This document shows positions 34,588-41,705 of a stretch of DNA of 64,000 nucleotides, piece after piece. The position numbers were made by a program, and so were the translations under genes. This DNA is from Desulfurococcales archaeon (GTDB lineage: Archaea; Thermoproteota; Thermoprotei_A; Sulfolobales; Desulfurococcaceae), in assembly GCA_027022365.1 (NCBI GenBank), contig JALVYU010000026.1, positions 434,001-498,000 on the forward strand, read 5' to 3'. The notes beneath the pieces are model-generated. The model saw only the letters and a list, made by a program, of their open reading frames with translations, was not told the DNA's origin and did not search any database. How positions within the stretch are numbered: position 1 is the stretch's first letter; every line of letters begins with the position of its first letter.

Positions 34588-35283
34588 TCACCTTACATGT
34601 AGGATCTTTACTTGTGAGGAGCCATGAGTCACTTTATTTAATCTGTCTATGACTTCATCTTGCATTCCAGCGGGTATTTCTAGTTCTACAAGAAGGCTTC
34701 CATCGCTAAGCCAATTAGTTCGCTTAATAGTGCCGAGCGATGGAAGGATCTTGTACGCCTTCCCCGAATATTGTGGTGGGATCTTAACCGCGATATACGC
34801 CTTTGCCACTTTGATAGGTATTATCCTAGATATTTTTGATATTATTTCTTCAAACTGTGCCTCGGGTGGCTTGAAGGGATCTATGGATACTCGAGCCTGC
34901 TCCATAGCTAACTCTATTCTCTTAGGAGGTATGGGGAGTTTAGTCTTAGGGTCTATTACGTTCTTTGCTATGAGATTAATTATCTGCCTCTTCTTTAGTT
35001 CGAGTAGTTTTCTCCTCTGCTCAGCTGTTAAATGAATCTCTCCTCTTTTAATGATCTCTATGGCTACTTTTTTAATGTCGTCGGTGCCAAAAACGCTTTT
35101 GAGGGATTCGGGCGAGGCTTTTAGCCCTTTTCTAGCGTCTTTATACACTATGTCGCCTACAAGTAATTCATCAATGTTAACTTGTTTTCCTTCTTTTACC
35201 TTGAGGGCTAAATCAGGATTGACTAGAATCTCAAATCTATGACCCTTGTATTCAAAACGGGCAATTACATATTTCCCGGACAT
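34588..35283 (-). CDS. SBDS ribosome maturation protein (Sdo1 homologue)
   Basis: Homologue of human SBDS and yeast Sdo1, which with the EF-2-like Efl1 releases eIF6 from 60S subunits. Marks are KYVIARFEYKGHRFEILVNPDLALKVKEG in the N-terminal FYSH domain, then LTAEQRRKLLELKKRQIINLIAKN in the central helices, and IPPKRIELAMEQARVSIDPFKP. 231 residues; GGTGAT lies 3 nt before ATG. Location next to Rrp4 is a conserved archaeal linkage. Confidence 0.96.
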   Translation of the reverse strand: MSGKYVIARFEYKGHRFEILVNPDLALKVKEGKQVNIDELLVGDIVYKDARKGLKASPESLKSVFGTDDIKKVAIEIIKRGEIHLTAEQRRKLLELKKRQIINLIAKNVIDPKTKLPIPPKRIELAMEQARVSIDPFKPPEAQFEEIISKISRIIPIKVAKAYIAVKIPPQYSGKAYKILPSLGTIKRTNWLSDGSLLVELEIPAGMQDEVIDRLNKVTHGSSQVKILHVR

Positions 35284-35342
35284 GTTATCACCAAGAAAAC
35301 CCTGCTGTTAAATAATTATTGTAAGCAATAAAATCCTCTAGA

Positions 35343-36080
35343 CTATGTTTGTTGTTCTTTGAGTTCCTCTAGGTACTTGGCGATTTCTTCAGTGCTGAGT
35401 ATTTTGAATGTTCTGGTCTTAGTGTCAACATATCCTATTTCTAAATTAGACGCTTCTAGCTTCTTTTCTAGAGCTTTTATTAGAGCGGATATTCCGATCT
35501 TTATTGTTTCTTTTATTGGAACATCGTATTTGTAGTGTTTTTCAAGGTATTCTGTAGCTGCGTTGCTTTTTGCGCCTAGAGCGACCGCATAATAGCTCAT
35601 GTACCTACCGCTAGGCTCGGTCATAATTAGTTGCGGGCCGTTCTCATCAACACCGACAAATATCACTGCTACACCAAAAGGTCTAACGCCAGCATGTTGT
35701 GTGTATGCTTGTTTTATATCACATATTTGCTTAGCAAGGTACTCAACCGTTATTGGTTCGTCATAGTAGAATCTATGTAATAAAGCGAGCTGACGTGCAT
35801 AGTCAACGAGTACTCTACCATCACTTGCTATTCCTGCGAAGCTAGCACCTATGTGGTCGTCTACCTTAAAGATCTTTTGTATTGGTGAAGTATCCATTAA
35901 AGGCGATATCTTTCTTTTCTCAACGATTACGGCAGCACCTTCTTTTCCTCTAATGCCAATAGTCGTCCATCCTTGCCTTACTGCCTCGAATGCATACTCT
36001 ACTTGGTATAGACGCCCGTCAGGCGAGAATATCGTTATTGCTCTATCGTATGCTGCTGCGGCCGATATACCTAGACCCAT
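35343..36080 (-). CDS. psmA: Proteasome alpha subunit
   Basis: Outer-ring subunit of the archaeal 20S proteasome, which gates substrate entry and binds PAN or other ATPases. The N-terminal gate reads MGLGISAAAAYDRAITIFSPDG followed by RLYQVEYAFEAVRQGWTTIG, the classic alpha-type signature. 245 residues. The C-terminus has FKILSTEEIAKYLEELK. It heads the proteasome-SBDS-exosome gene run; tRNA-Leu and two candidate C/D guide RNAs lie upstream. Confidence 0.97.
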   Translation of the reverse strand: MGLGISAAAAYDRAITIFSPDGRLYQVEYAFEAVRQGWTTIGIRGKEGAAVIVEKRKISPLMDTSPIQKIFKVDDHIGASFAGIASDGRVLVDYARQLALLHRFYYDEPITVEYLAKQICDIKQAYTQHAGVRPFGVAVIFVGVDENGPQLIMTEPSGRYMSYYAVALGAKSNAATEYLEKHYKYDVPIKETIKIGISALIKALEKKLEASNLEIGYVDTKTRTFKILSTEEIAKYLEELKEQQT

Positions 36081-36139
36081 GAAAGCATCCCTCGATATTA
36101 AAATATTATTCTACCTCTAAACCCTAATGTTTTAGAGAG

Positions 36140-36152
36140 CAATATTAAATTT
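36140..36152 (+). promoter_or_regulatory. TATA-like element before the plus-strand C/D sRNA
   Basis: AATATTAAATTT is centred about 26-28 nt upstream of the predicted RNA 5' end near 36172, in keeping with an independent promoter. The gap is AT-rich, so a chance match is possible. Confidence 0.4.
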
Positions 36153-36171
36153 GTTACAGAAGACTGTTCGC

Positions 36172-36230
36172 CCTATGATGAAGAGTCCGACTACTGAGCC
36201 CTGCAATGAGGAGATAACGGGTTCTGAGGA
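36172..36230 (+). ncRNA. Candidate C/D box guide sRNA (plus strand)
   Basis: Ordered C/D boxes in a gene-free gap: C ATGATGA (36175-36181), 12-nt guide AGAGTCCGACTA, D' CTGA (36194-36197), a 5-nt spacer, C'-like GCAATGA (36203-36209), 14-nt guide GGAGATAACGGGTT, and D CTGA (36224-36227). Short flanking CC/GG can close the terminal kink-turn stem. The 12-nt C-to-D' spacing is the archaeal norm and a TATA-like element lies about 26 nt upstream. Archaeal C/D RNAs bind L7Ae, Nop5 and fibrillarin and guide 2'-O-methylation opposite the fifth base upstream of D or D'. I could not recognise the targets. Confidence 0.65.
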
Positions 36231-36250
36231 TATGAATACTCTATATAAAA

Positions 36251-36357
36251 TGGTGCGGGGGGTGGGATTTGAACCCACGCAGGCCTACGCCAGCGGATCT
36301 CCCCCCAGGCACCTGGACTTAAGTCCGCCCCCTTTGACCAGGCTCGGGCACCCCCGC
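36251..36357 (-). tRNA. tRNA-Leu(TAA) with a 19-nt intron and encoded CCA
   Basis: Minus-strand class II tRNA: acceptor GCGGGGG/CCCCCGC (36357-36351, 36261-36255), anticodon stem GCGGA/TCCGC, and a long variable arm around TGGCGTAGGCCTGC. The T arm contains GTGGGTTCAAATCCCAC. After removal of 36299-36317 the loop reads CTTAAGA, so the anticodon is TAA. The intron contains a CCAGG/CCTGG hairpin; a one-base shift of its edges is possible because of a repeated G. Discriminator A is followed by an encoded CCA (36253-36251), unlike the other three tRNAs here. TATA-like ATAAAAG sits 30-40 nt upstream. Confidence 0.93.
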
Positions 36358-36402
36358 ACCTAAATGTTGTACAACTATTTTTTGTCCTTTTATCTTTTAT
36401 AG

Positions 36403-36459
36403 GAGTCAGTTCGTCGCGAGGTCTTCATCGTCTCGTGTTTGGAGCGGCCTCATCATCCT
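36403..36459 (-). ncRNA. Candidate C/D box guide sRNA (minus strand)
   Basis: Minus strand: box C ATGATGA (36456-36450), guide 1 GGCCGCTCCAAACAC, a weak D' region GAGA, C'-like CGATGA (36430-36425), guide 2 AGACCTCGCGACGAA and box D CTGA (36409-36406); AGG and CCT outside the boxes can pair. The CTCGCGACG part of guide 2 can form nine pairs, one G-U, with the conserved 23S segment CGUCGUGAG (from memory), placing the modified base at the U equivalent to E. coli 2593. Guide 1 also has CCAAACAC, complementary to GUGUUUGG-like sequence near helix 89. A TATA-like TAATAAAAAG lies about 27 nt upstream. D' is weak. Confidence 0.55.
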
Positions 36460-36480
36460 GTCCTAGTAAATGATTGTTAG

Positions 36481-36490
36481 GGCTTTTTAT
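36481..36490 (-). promoter_or_regulatory. TATA-like element before the minus-strand C/D sRNA
   Basis: Minus-strand AATAAAAAGC-type sequence centred about 26-27 nt upstream of the predicted 5' end of the C/D candidate at 36459. It lies between Pop5 and the sRNA. AT-rich context lowers the weight of this match. Confidence 0.35.
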
Positions 36491-36498
36491 TATTATTT

Positions 36499-36984
36499 TT
36501 ATTTTGGCTGAAGATCACGGCGTAGCATGTAAAGTTTCTTCTGAGCTCTCTTTAGAGTTCCCGAAACTGTTATTGGTATGAGCAGGCATTTCACACCGTT
36601 TATTTCATGAATTATTCCAAGCAGTGCTAAACACTCCTTTTTATATACATGCCTTATTCTAATAATTCCCCTTTGTATTGATGGTTCAAAGTATATGAGC
36701 TGGGGATCAGCCCTAGAAAGTGATAATTCACCGAAAATTTCTCTCCACATATTCCGTATTGCTTTCTCGATATCCTTCTTACCTAGATCTTGTTCTGAAA
36801 CTACTGCGAATACTATGTATCTCTTTCTTATTCTGCCATGCTTCTTTCTCCTCTTCATTGTAATTAGATCATAAATATATCTTAGTCTGCGTTCTACTAT
36901 CTTTATTCTATTGATAACAAGCACCAATGTTGCCACACTAAACATTACTGCAATAAATGAAATTATTAGTGGTAATGAAATCAT
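36499..36984 (-). CDS. RNase P protein Pop5 with N-terminal membrane segment
   Basis: Homologue of the Pop5/Rpp14 RNase P subunit, which pairs with Rpp30 to activate the RNA enzyme that trims tRNA 5' ends. The Pop5 fold begins near residue 50: KRYIVFAVVSEQDLGKKDIEKAI, then IYFEPSIQRGIIRIRHVYKKE. Unusually, residues 2-24 form one strongly hydrophobic segment (LPLIISFIAVMFSVATLVLV), followed by a charged helix. The start at ATG 36984 is supported by GGTGTA 5 nt upstream and an ATGA overlap with Rpp30, while an internal ATG at 36858 has no SD. So the subunit seems membrane-anchored. Confidence 0.85.
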   Translation of the reverse strand: MISLPLIISFIAVMFSVATLVLVINRIKIVERRLRYIYDLITMKRRKKHGRIRKRYIVFAVVSEQDLGKKDIEKAIRNMWREIFGELSLSRADPQLIYFEPSIQRGIIRIRHVYKKECLALLGIIHEINGVKCLLIPITVSGTLKRAQKKLYMLRRDLQPK

Positions 36985-37598
36985 ATGTGTACACCATTCT
37001 TAACCATGAGTTCTCGCGTGTAATTAGTAAGCATTACTAGAACATCTTTCATAGGTATACGTAGGAGTATGCTTCCCAATGCAGTATAAGATATTGGGGC
37101 CGGTATCTCATTCCATTCATGAGCCCACGAACTAAGTATTATTGTTACATTGTATTTCAACGCTAAATCTATTCTACGTATAATCATTGCTTTAACACTT
37201 GATGGGCTAGTAATTAAGGTATTGATGGGTACTTCTAATGGTTTAGAGAAGCGTTTCAGCATTGCTATTTCGGTCTTATCAATATACCTTACACTGTCTG
37301 AGACTAATACGACCGTATCAACTCTCCCATCGCGTGCGGCAAAACGTGCAGCTTCAATTGATAAAGGGACTACAGCAGTAATGAATGAGCGCGATTTTTC
37401 ATTCCTAATATCGTGTTTCAAACTCTTTTGTGATTCGCTATAAATTGTTGATTTTCTGACGGCTATGAAATTGTTTTTTCTGATAATTTTACGATTGAGT
37501 CCCTCTATGCAAGCGGCTCTATAACCTAGAATTGTATAGGTTTCAATACATTTTTCGTTGTTGCAAAAACTCCCTATATCTATTAATGGGATATTCAA
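36981..37598 (-). CDS. RNase P protein Rpp30
   Basis: TIM-barrel (PHP-like) subunit of archaeal RNase P, partner of Pop5. 205 residues. Recognisable elements are the opening IPLIDIGSF, the region SFITAVVPLSIEAARFAARDGRVDTVVLVSD with the RDxRVD motif, IDLALKYNVTIILS and the final PMKDVLVMLTNYTRELM. It overlaps Pop5 as ATGA, so the two subunits are probably made in equal amounts. The DUF54 gene lies 4 nt upstream. Confidence 0.9.
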   Translation of the reverse strand: MNIPLIDIGSFCNNEKCIETYTILGYRAACIEGLNRKIIRKNNFIAVRKSTIYSESQKSLKHDIRNEKSRSFITAVVPLSIEAARFAARDGRVDTVVLVSDSVRYIDKTEIAMLKRFSKPLEVPINTLITSPSSVKAMIIRRIDLALKYNVTIILSSWAHEWNEIPAPISYTALGSILLRIPMKDVLVMLTNYTRELMVKNGVHI

Positions 37599-37602
37599 TA
37601 CC

Positions 37603-38055
37603 TTAGATCAGCCCCATTTCCCTTAATATGTTCTTTACATCATTTAATCTGTGTTTACCTCTAAAAGATACTACAACCTTGATTACATCATCAGAGTCAT
37701 CTATTGATAATCTGTTTCTATAGGCTTGTTGTTTACTAAATCTCAGATATAGTTTGTTTGATTTAGTATCATACCTTAGATCGAGGCTAGCCCTTATTAT
37801 TGACTTATCAATGCTAGAGAGAGTGCTCGATATGTGCTTTAGTATCATTAGTGTTTTTTCGCCCGATATTTTCAGAGTCAGAATTTTTATTTCGTTTCCA
37901 TAGAATCCATGTACTGTTTCGACCTTGAGTCTAGAAGAGAGTTCATATCTAAGCTCCGATGGAATAATGTTTAAAATTGCCTTTTTTACCTTATTGAGAT
38001 CTTCTGTTGAATGACAATGACTAGAAATTATTAATTCATTTATTTTAGGTTCCAT
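37603..38055 (-). CDS. DUF54-type RNA-binding protein (L5-like fold)
   Basis: A 150-residue protein of the PF01877/DUF54 family, predicted to be RNA-binding with an L5-like fold and always found with RNase P or exosome genes in archaea. Features: ISSHCHSTEDLNKVKKAILNIIP at the start, VETVHGFYGNEIKILTLKI, and LYLRFSKQQAYRNRLSIDDSDDVIKVVVSF. It sits between L15e (2 nt gap) and Rpp30 (4 nt gap). Precise role unknown; pre-tRNA or rRNA handling is inferred from context. Confidence 0.85.
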   Translation of the reverse strand: MEPKINELIISSHCHSTEDLNKVKKAILNIIPSELRYELSSRLKVETVHGFYGNEIKILTLKISGEKTLMILKHISSTLSSIDKSIIRASLDLRYDTKSNKLYLRFSKQQAYRNRLSIDDSDDVIKVVVSFRGKHRLNDVKNILREMGLI

Positions 38056-38057
38056 CT

Positions 38058-38720
38058 TTACTCTTCAGCCTTTTTAGCAGCTACCTGCCACGGATCGCGT
38101 GCTCCACGGCTGGCTTCATGTCTCTTTCTTAGCATTCTCTCACGTTGTTTCTTCTTCCACTTATGTTTTATAGTGTACTTTAGTCCTCTACTCTTTCTCA
38201 GCCCTCTCATCTTCTTGCCTGCACTTGTTAAACCCCTGAACACGCGTCCCTTGTGCTGTTTCTCACAGATCCAACCGATGTCTTTATCATTACATATAGC
38301 TGGATGATGTGGGTCGACGAGGATTACTTCGTACCACTTGTAATTCCCATCTTCTCCCACATAATAGCTGTTGAGCACTTCTAGGTTAGGGTACTTCCTA
38401 GCTGCTCTTTCCTCAGCTATTAGTCTTAGGCTCTTGGCGGGTGCGAATCCGTAGATACCCATTCTCTTCGGGCGCCTACCCTTGTTGGGCCTTGGTTTTC
38501 TTAGTCCGCCTTTTCTAATACGCACCCTTACCACTACGAAGCCCGGCTTAGCTTTGTAGCCTAGTGCTCTAGCTCTGTTTAGACGTGTGGGTTTGGCGAT
38601 CCTTATTACCGCGGGCTCTTTTCTCCATTTTATAAGCCTCTGCTTCATAACCTCTTTCATTTCGCCATCATATGGTCGCTTCCATAGTTCTGCGATGAAG
38701 TGATACATGCTTTTTACCAT
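38058..38720 (-). CDS. rpl15e: Ribosomal protein L15e (eL15)
   Basis: Large-subunit protein buried in the 23S rRNA core. Marks: [53 protein letters not shown], the very basic [20 protein letters not shown], and [19 protein letters not shown]. 220 residues with a charged C-terminal tail. GGTGTA lies 6 nt before ATG 38720. It is the first gene of the RNase P/exosome superoperon and is divergent from the YchF-like GTPase gene. Confidence 0.97.
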   Translation of the reverse strand: MVKSMYHFIAELWKRPYDGEMKEVMKQRLIKWRKEPAVIRIAKPTRLNRARALGYKAKPGFVVVRVRIRKGGLRKPRPNKGRRPKRMGIYGFAPAKSLRLIAEERAARKYPNLEVLNSYYVGEDGNYKWYEVILVDPHHPAICNDKDIGWICEKQHKGRVFRGLTSAGKKMRGLRKSRGLKYTIKHKWKKKQRERMLRKRHEASRGARDPWQVAAKKAEE

Positions 38721-38838
38721 TATCCTTACACCATTCCTGCTCCTAGCTAGTCCAATATCATATTAGATTTGGGTTTATAAAGCTTGAACACCCTTTTCTT
38801 ATATAGCTATATCATTGCAACACCTATGGTGAGAGTTT

Positions 38839-40065
38839 TTGCCGCCACCCGAAAAAATAGTTGGGATTATCGGTAAAACCAATGTTGGTAAGTCAACATT
38901 ATTTACAGCACTAACATTGGCTCCCGCACAGATAGCCAATCATCCTTTCACAACTATTAAGCCCAATATCGGCGTTGGTTATGTGAGGAAACAATGTGTT
39001 CATGTGGAACTTGGTCTCAAAGGCTGTAATCCTAGGACTGGTATGTGTATAAATGGTAATCGATTCATACCGGTTAAAATAATGGATGTGGCTGGCCTCA
39101 TACCTGGGGCCAGCGAGGGACGCGGACTAGGTAACAAGTTCATGGATGATCTAAGGCAAGCCGACGTGCTGGTCCATGTTGTAGACGCTAGCGGTTCAAC
39201 AGCTCCCGATGGTACACCTGCCTCGCCGGGCACGTACGATCCTGTTGAAGAAGCCAAACTTATTCAGGAAGAGGTAGACAAATGGTTTATAAACATAATC
39301 CTCCGCATATGGGAAAATAAGATCTCAAGATACATATATACTATACGTGACCCGATAGATTATCTCTCACAGACTCTTTCCGGCCTAAGTATTAGTAAGC
39401 AATACATAGTAGAGACAGTGAACAAGCTGGGTCTCCCAACAAAGCTAATGAAATGGAGTAAGGATGACGTCATCAAATTCGCTAGAACGCTCAGACGCCT
39501 AAGCAAGCCCATTATAATAGCGGCAAACAAGATGGATCTGCCACATGCCGAGGAAAACATCCGGAGACTAAAAGAAGAATTCGGGGAACACATGGTAGTC
39601 CCAATAAGTGCTCTCGCAGAGCTTATTCTAAGGAAAGCCTCTGCTGCAGGCCTAATACGCTACTTGCCCGGAGATAAAGATTTCGAAGTAATTGCTCCCG
39701 AAAAACTATCAGCTCAGCAAAAAAAAGCCCTAGAGCTTGTCAGAAAGAAGGTGCTTGAAAAATATGGTTCCACAGGTGTGCAAGAACTTCTGAACAAGGC
39801 AATATTTGATGTCCTCAAACTAATAGTGGTTTATCCTGTCGAGGATCACAAGAAGTATACTGACCACTCAGGCAGGATTCTTCCCGACGCGTATCTGGTG
39901 CCTAAGGGTACAACAGCTATTGAACTAGCGTACATGATACATACCGACCTAGGTAAAACATTCCTATACGCTATCAATGCTAAGACTGGTGAAAGGTTAG
40001 GTGAAGACTATGTTCTCAGAGACAATGATGTTATCAAGATTGTTGCTGCCGCCGCCCATAGATAG
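38839..40065 (+). CDS. YchF/OLA1-type GTP-binding protein with TGS domain
   Basis: TRAFAC-class NTPase of the archaeal YchF-related group. G1 GKTNVGKST, G3 DVAGLIPGASEGRGLG, G4 NKMD in IIIAANKMDLP, and VHVVDASGS are clear. A large insertion spans about residues 60-200, and a C-terminal TGS domain (IELAYMIHTDLGKTFLYAINAKTGERLG) ends in NDVIKIVAA. Such proteins bind ribosomes. Start is TTG 38839 with GGTGAG 5 nt before it. The 3' end overlaps the convergent DUF2095 gene by 32 nt. Confidence 0.9.
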   Translation: MPPPEKIVGIIGKTNVGKSTLFTALTLAPAQIANHPFTTIKPNIGVGYVRKQCVHVELGLKGCNPRTGMCINGNRFIPVKIMDVAGLIPGASEGRGLGNKFMDDLRQADVLVHVVDASGSTAPDGTPASPGTYDPVEEAKLIQEEVDKWFINIILRIWENKISRYIYTIRDPIDYLSQTLSGLSISKQYIVETVNKLGLPTKLMKWSKDDVIKFARTLRRLSKPIIIAANKMDLPHAEENIRRLKEEFGEHMVVPISALAELILRKASAAGLIRYLPGDKDFEVIAPEKLSAQQKKALELVRKKVLEKYGSTGVQELLNKAIFDVLKLIVVYPVEDHKKYTDHSGRILPDAYLVPKGTTAIELAYMIHTDLGKTFLYAINAKTGERLGEDYVLRDNDVIKIVAAAAHR

Positions 40066-40408
40066 ATTTTCTACGTAGGTTGTTCCAGAAGTCCTGGGCT
40101 CTCTTATAATAATAATCATCCTCTTTCCTAGGGCCGAAATAAGATAGGCCTTTCTCAGTAAGTAGCTTCCTATACTCGGCCGCTTCACTCGCCCTGATCT
40201 CACCGTGTTTCTCGAGGTAATCTATGACTTTCAATGCTTCATCGATGCTTTTGCATCTACGAATATAATCCTCAATACCGGGTGTATAGCCCCGCCATGG
40301 ATCAGGTACTCCTATGTTTACTCGAAGACTCAATTGTTGTTCGTTATCAAGGATCTCATTGGCTAAGTGGGGGAATTTTTTCTTAAAGTCTTCGATCCGC
40401 ATCTTCAT
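40034..40408 (-). CDS. DUF2095 family protein
   Basis: A 124-residue protein matching DUF2095, an archaeal family of unknown function. The opening MRIEDFKKKFPHLANEI and VRVNIGV-like strand (LSLRVNIGVPDPWRGYTPG), followed by IDEALKVIDYLEKHGEIRASEA, are typical. ATG 40408 follows GGAGATGA; ATG 40417 is possible. It overlaps the sugar nucleotidyltransferase gene by 26 nt upstream and the YchF-like gene by 32 nt at its 3' end, so it is squeezed between overlapping neighbours. Confidence 0.78.
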   Translation of the reverse strand: MKMRIEDFKKKFPHLANEILDNEQQLSLRVNIGVPDPWRGYTPGIEDYIRRCKSIDEALKVIDYLEKHGEIRASEAAEYRKLLTEKGLSYFGPRKEDDYYYKRAQDFWNNLRRKSIYGRRQQQS

Positions 40409-41705
40409 GGTCTTCATCTCCTTTCTCGTTTTTAATCGGTGTTATATAGGGTTTTATCGATACCTTGTAAAAGCTATGTGATGGCACATCTTGGGCAACT
40501 ATAACACCTGGGTAAATCCAAGAATAACATCCGATCTTAACTCCCGGCAGTACCGAAACATTCACACCAGTCTTAGCGTAAGAGCCTATCACGCTGCCAA
40601 ATTTTCTTCTTCCGCTTGAGATCATTTTTCCCCTGATAAGAGACTTGACTGGTTTATCGTCGAATCGAAGATTTGCGATCATTGTACCAGCGCCTAGATT
40701 TACATGGTCACAAATAATGGAGTCACCTACGTATGCGAAATGGCTGATCTTTGCGTGCTCCATTATTAGGCTACTTTTTATTTCGACTGAAAACCCTATT
40801 CGTGTATTATTACATATTACAGTATATGGTCTGATTCTAGTGTTCGGCCCTATCTTGGCATTTTCACCTATATATACCGGTCCTTCTATGTATGTTCCAG
40901 GCTTTATAGTGGTTTTATCGCCTATATATGCTGGTCCCTCAATGTATGCTGGGCATTCTTTAGAGTTCGAACCGAGTATATCCTCTAGGAACTTATCAAG
41001 AGCTAATTTGTTGGCCTCCAGTAAATTCCATGGTAGTCCAATATCAATCCATGACTCTTTATCTATTGTTTTGACAGCAATAGATAAACCGCCTTCAGAT
41101 ACTGCTTTATTTATCGCGTCCGTGAACTCTATTTCGCCGCGGGGGCTAGGTGGTGTATTAATGTATTTGATTATCTCGTTTGGCCTAATAACATATATAC
41201 CAGCATTTATTAAATTTGATGACGGCTTTGATGGTTTCTCGACTATCTTCTCTAACTGATTATTATCCCTAAGATACAAGACACCATAATTCTCTGGATC
41301 GGGAACCGGCACACCTACTATTACATTCTCACCTGAGCTAGCCAATGTAGAGTATAGATCCCATTCACCAAGAAATAGATCACTATAGGTTATTAGTATA
41401 GGTTCGCTGGTCACATCTATTTTTTCGAGGGCTGTTTTTACAGCGTGGCCTGTGCCGAGCTCATCTTCTTGTTCTACATAACGGATCTTTTTCTTCAGGG
41501 AGAATGAATTGACTAGTGATATAATCTTTTCCTTCATATAGCCTATAACAATGATTATCTCATCGATCTCAGGTACTTGTTCTAAAGCATCTAGGTGCCA
41601 TCGAATTAATGGCTTACACATTACCGGAATACATGGCTTAGGTATTGTTTCTGTTATTGGCCAGAGTCTTTCCCCCTTCCCCGCCGCCAATATTATTGCC
41701 TTCAA
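40383..41705 (-). CDS. Bifunctional sugar-1-phosphate nucleotidylyltransferase / acetyltransferase
   Basis: GlmU-like enzyme of the archaeal ST0452 type, converting sugar 1-phosphates (for example glucosamine- or N-acetylglucosamine-1-phosphate) with UTP or dTTP to nucleotide sugars. The N-terminal nucleotidyltransferase has LAAGKGERLWPITETIPKPCIPV and the GTGHAV and YSDLF motifs; the C-terminal left-handed beta helix shows hexapeptide repeats (IGDKTTIKPGTYIEGPVYIGENAKIGPN, in shorter units). 440 residues, start TTG 41705. It is a likely donor-supply step for surface glycans. It overlaps the THUMP gene by 68 nt. Confidence 0.9.
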   Translation of the reverse strand: MKAIILAAGKGERLWPITETIPKPCIPVMCKPLIRWHLDALEQVPEIDEIIIVIGYMKEKIISLVNSFSLKKKIRYVEQEDELGTGHAVKTALEKIDVTSEPILITYSDLFLGEWDLYSTLASSGENVIVGVPVPDPENYGVLYLRDNNQLEKIVEKPSKPSSNLINAGIYVIRPNEIIKYINTPPSPRGEIEFTDAINKAVSEGGLSIAVKTIDKESWIDIGLPWNLLEANKLALDKFLEDILGSNSKECPAYIEGPAYIGDKTTIKPGTYIEGPVYIGENAKIGPNTRIRPYTVICNNTRIGFSVEIKSSLIMEHAKISHFAYVGDSIICDHVNLGAGTMIANLRFDDKPVKSLIRGKMISSGRRKFGSVIGSYAKTGVNVSVLPGVKIGCYSWIYPGVIVAQDVPSHSFYKVSIKPYITPIKNEKGDEDHEDADRRL

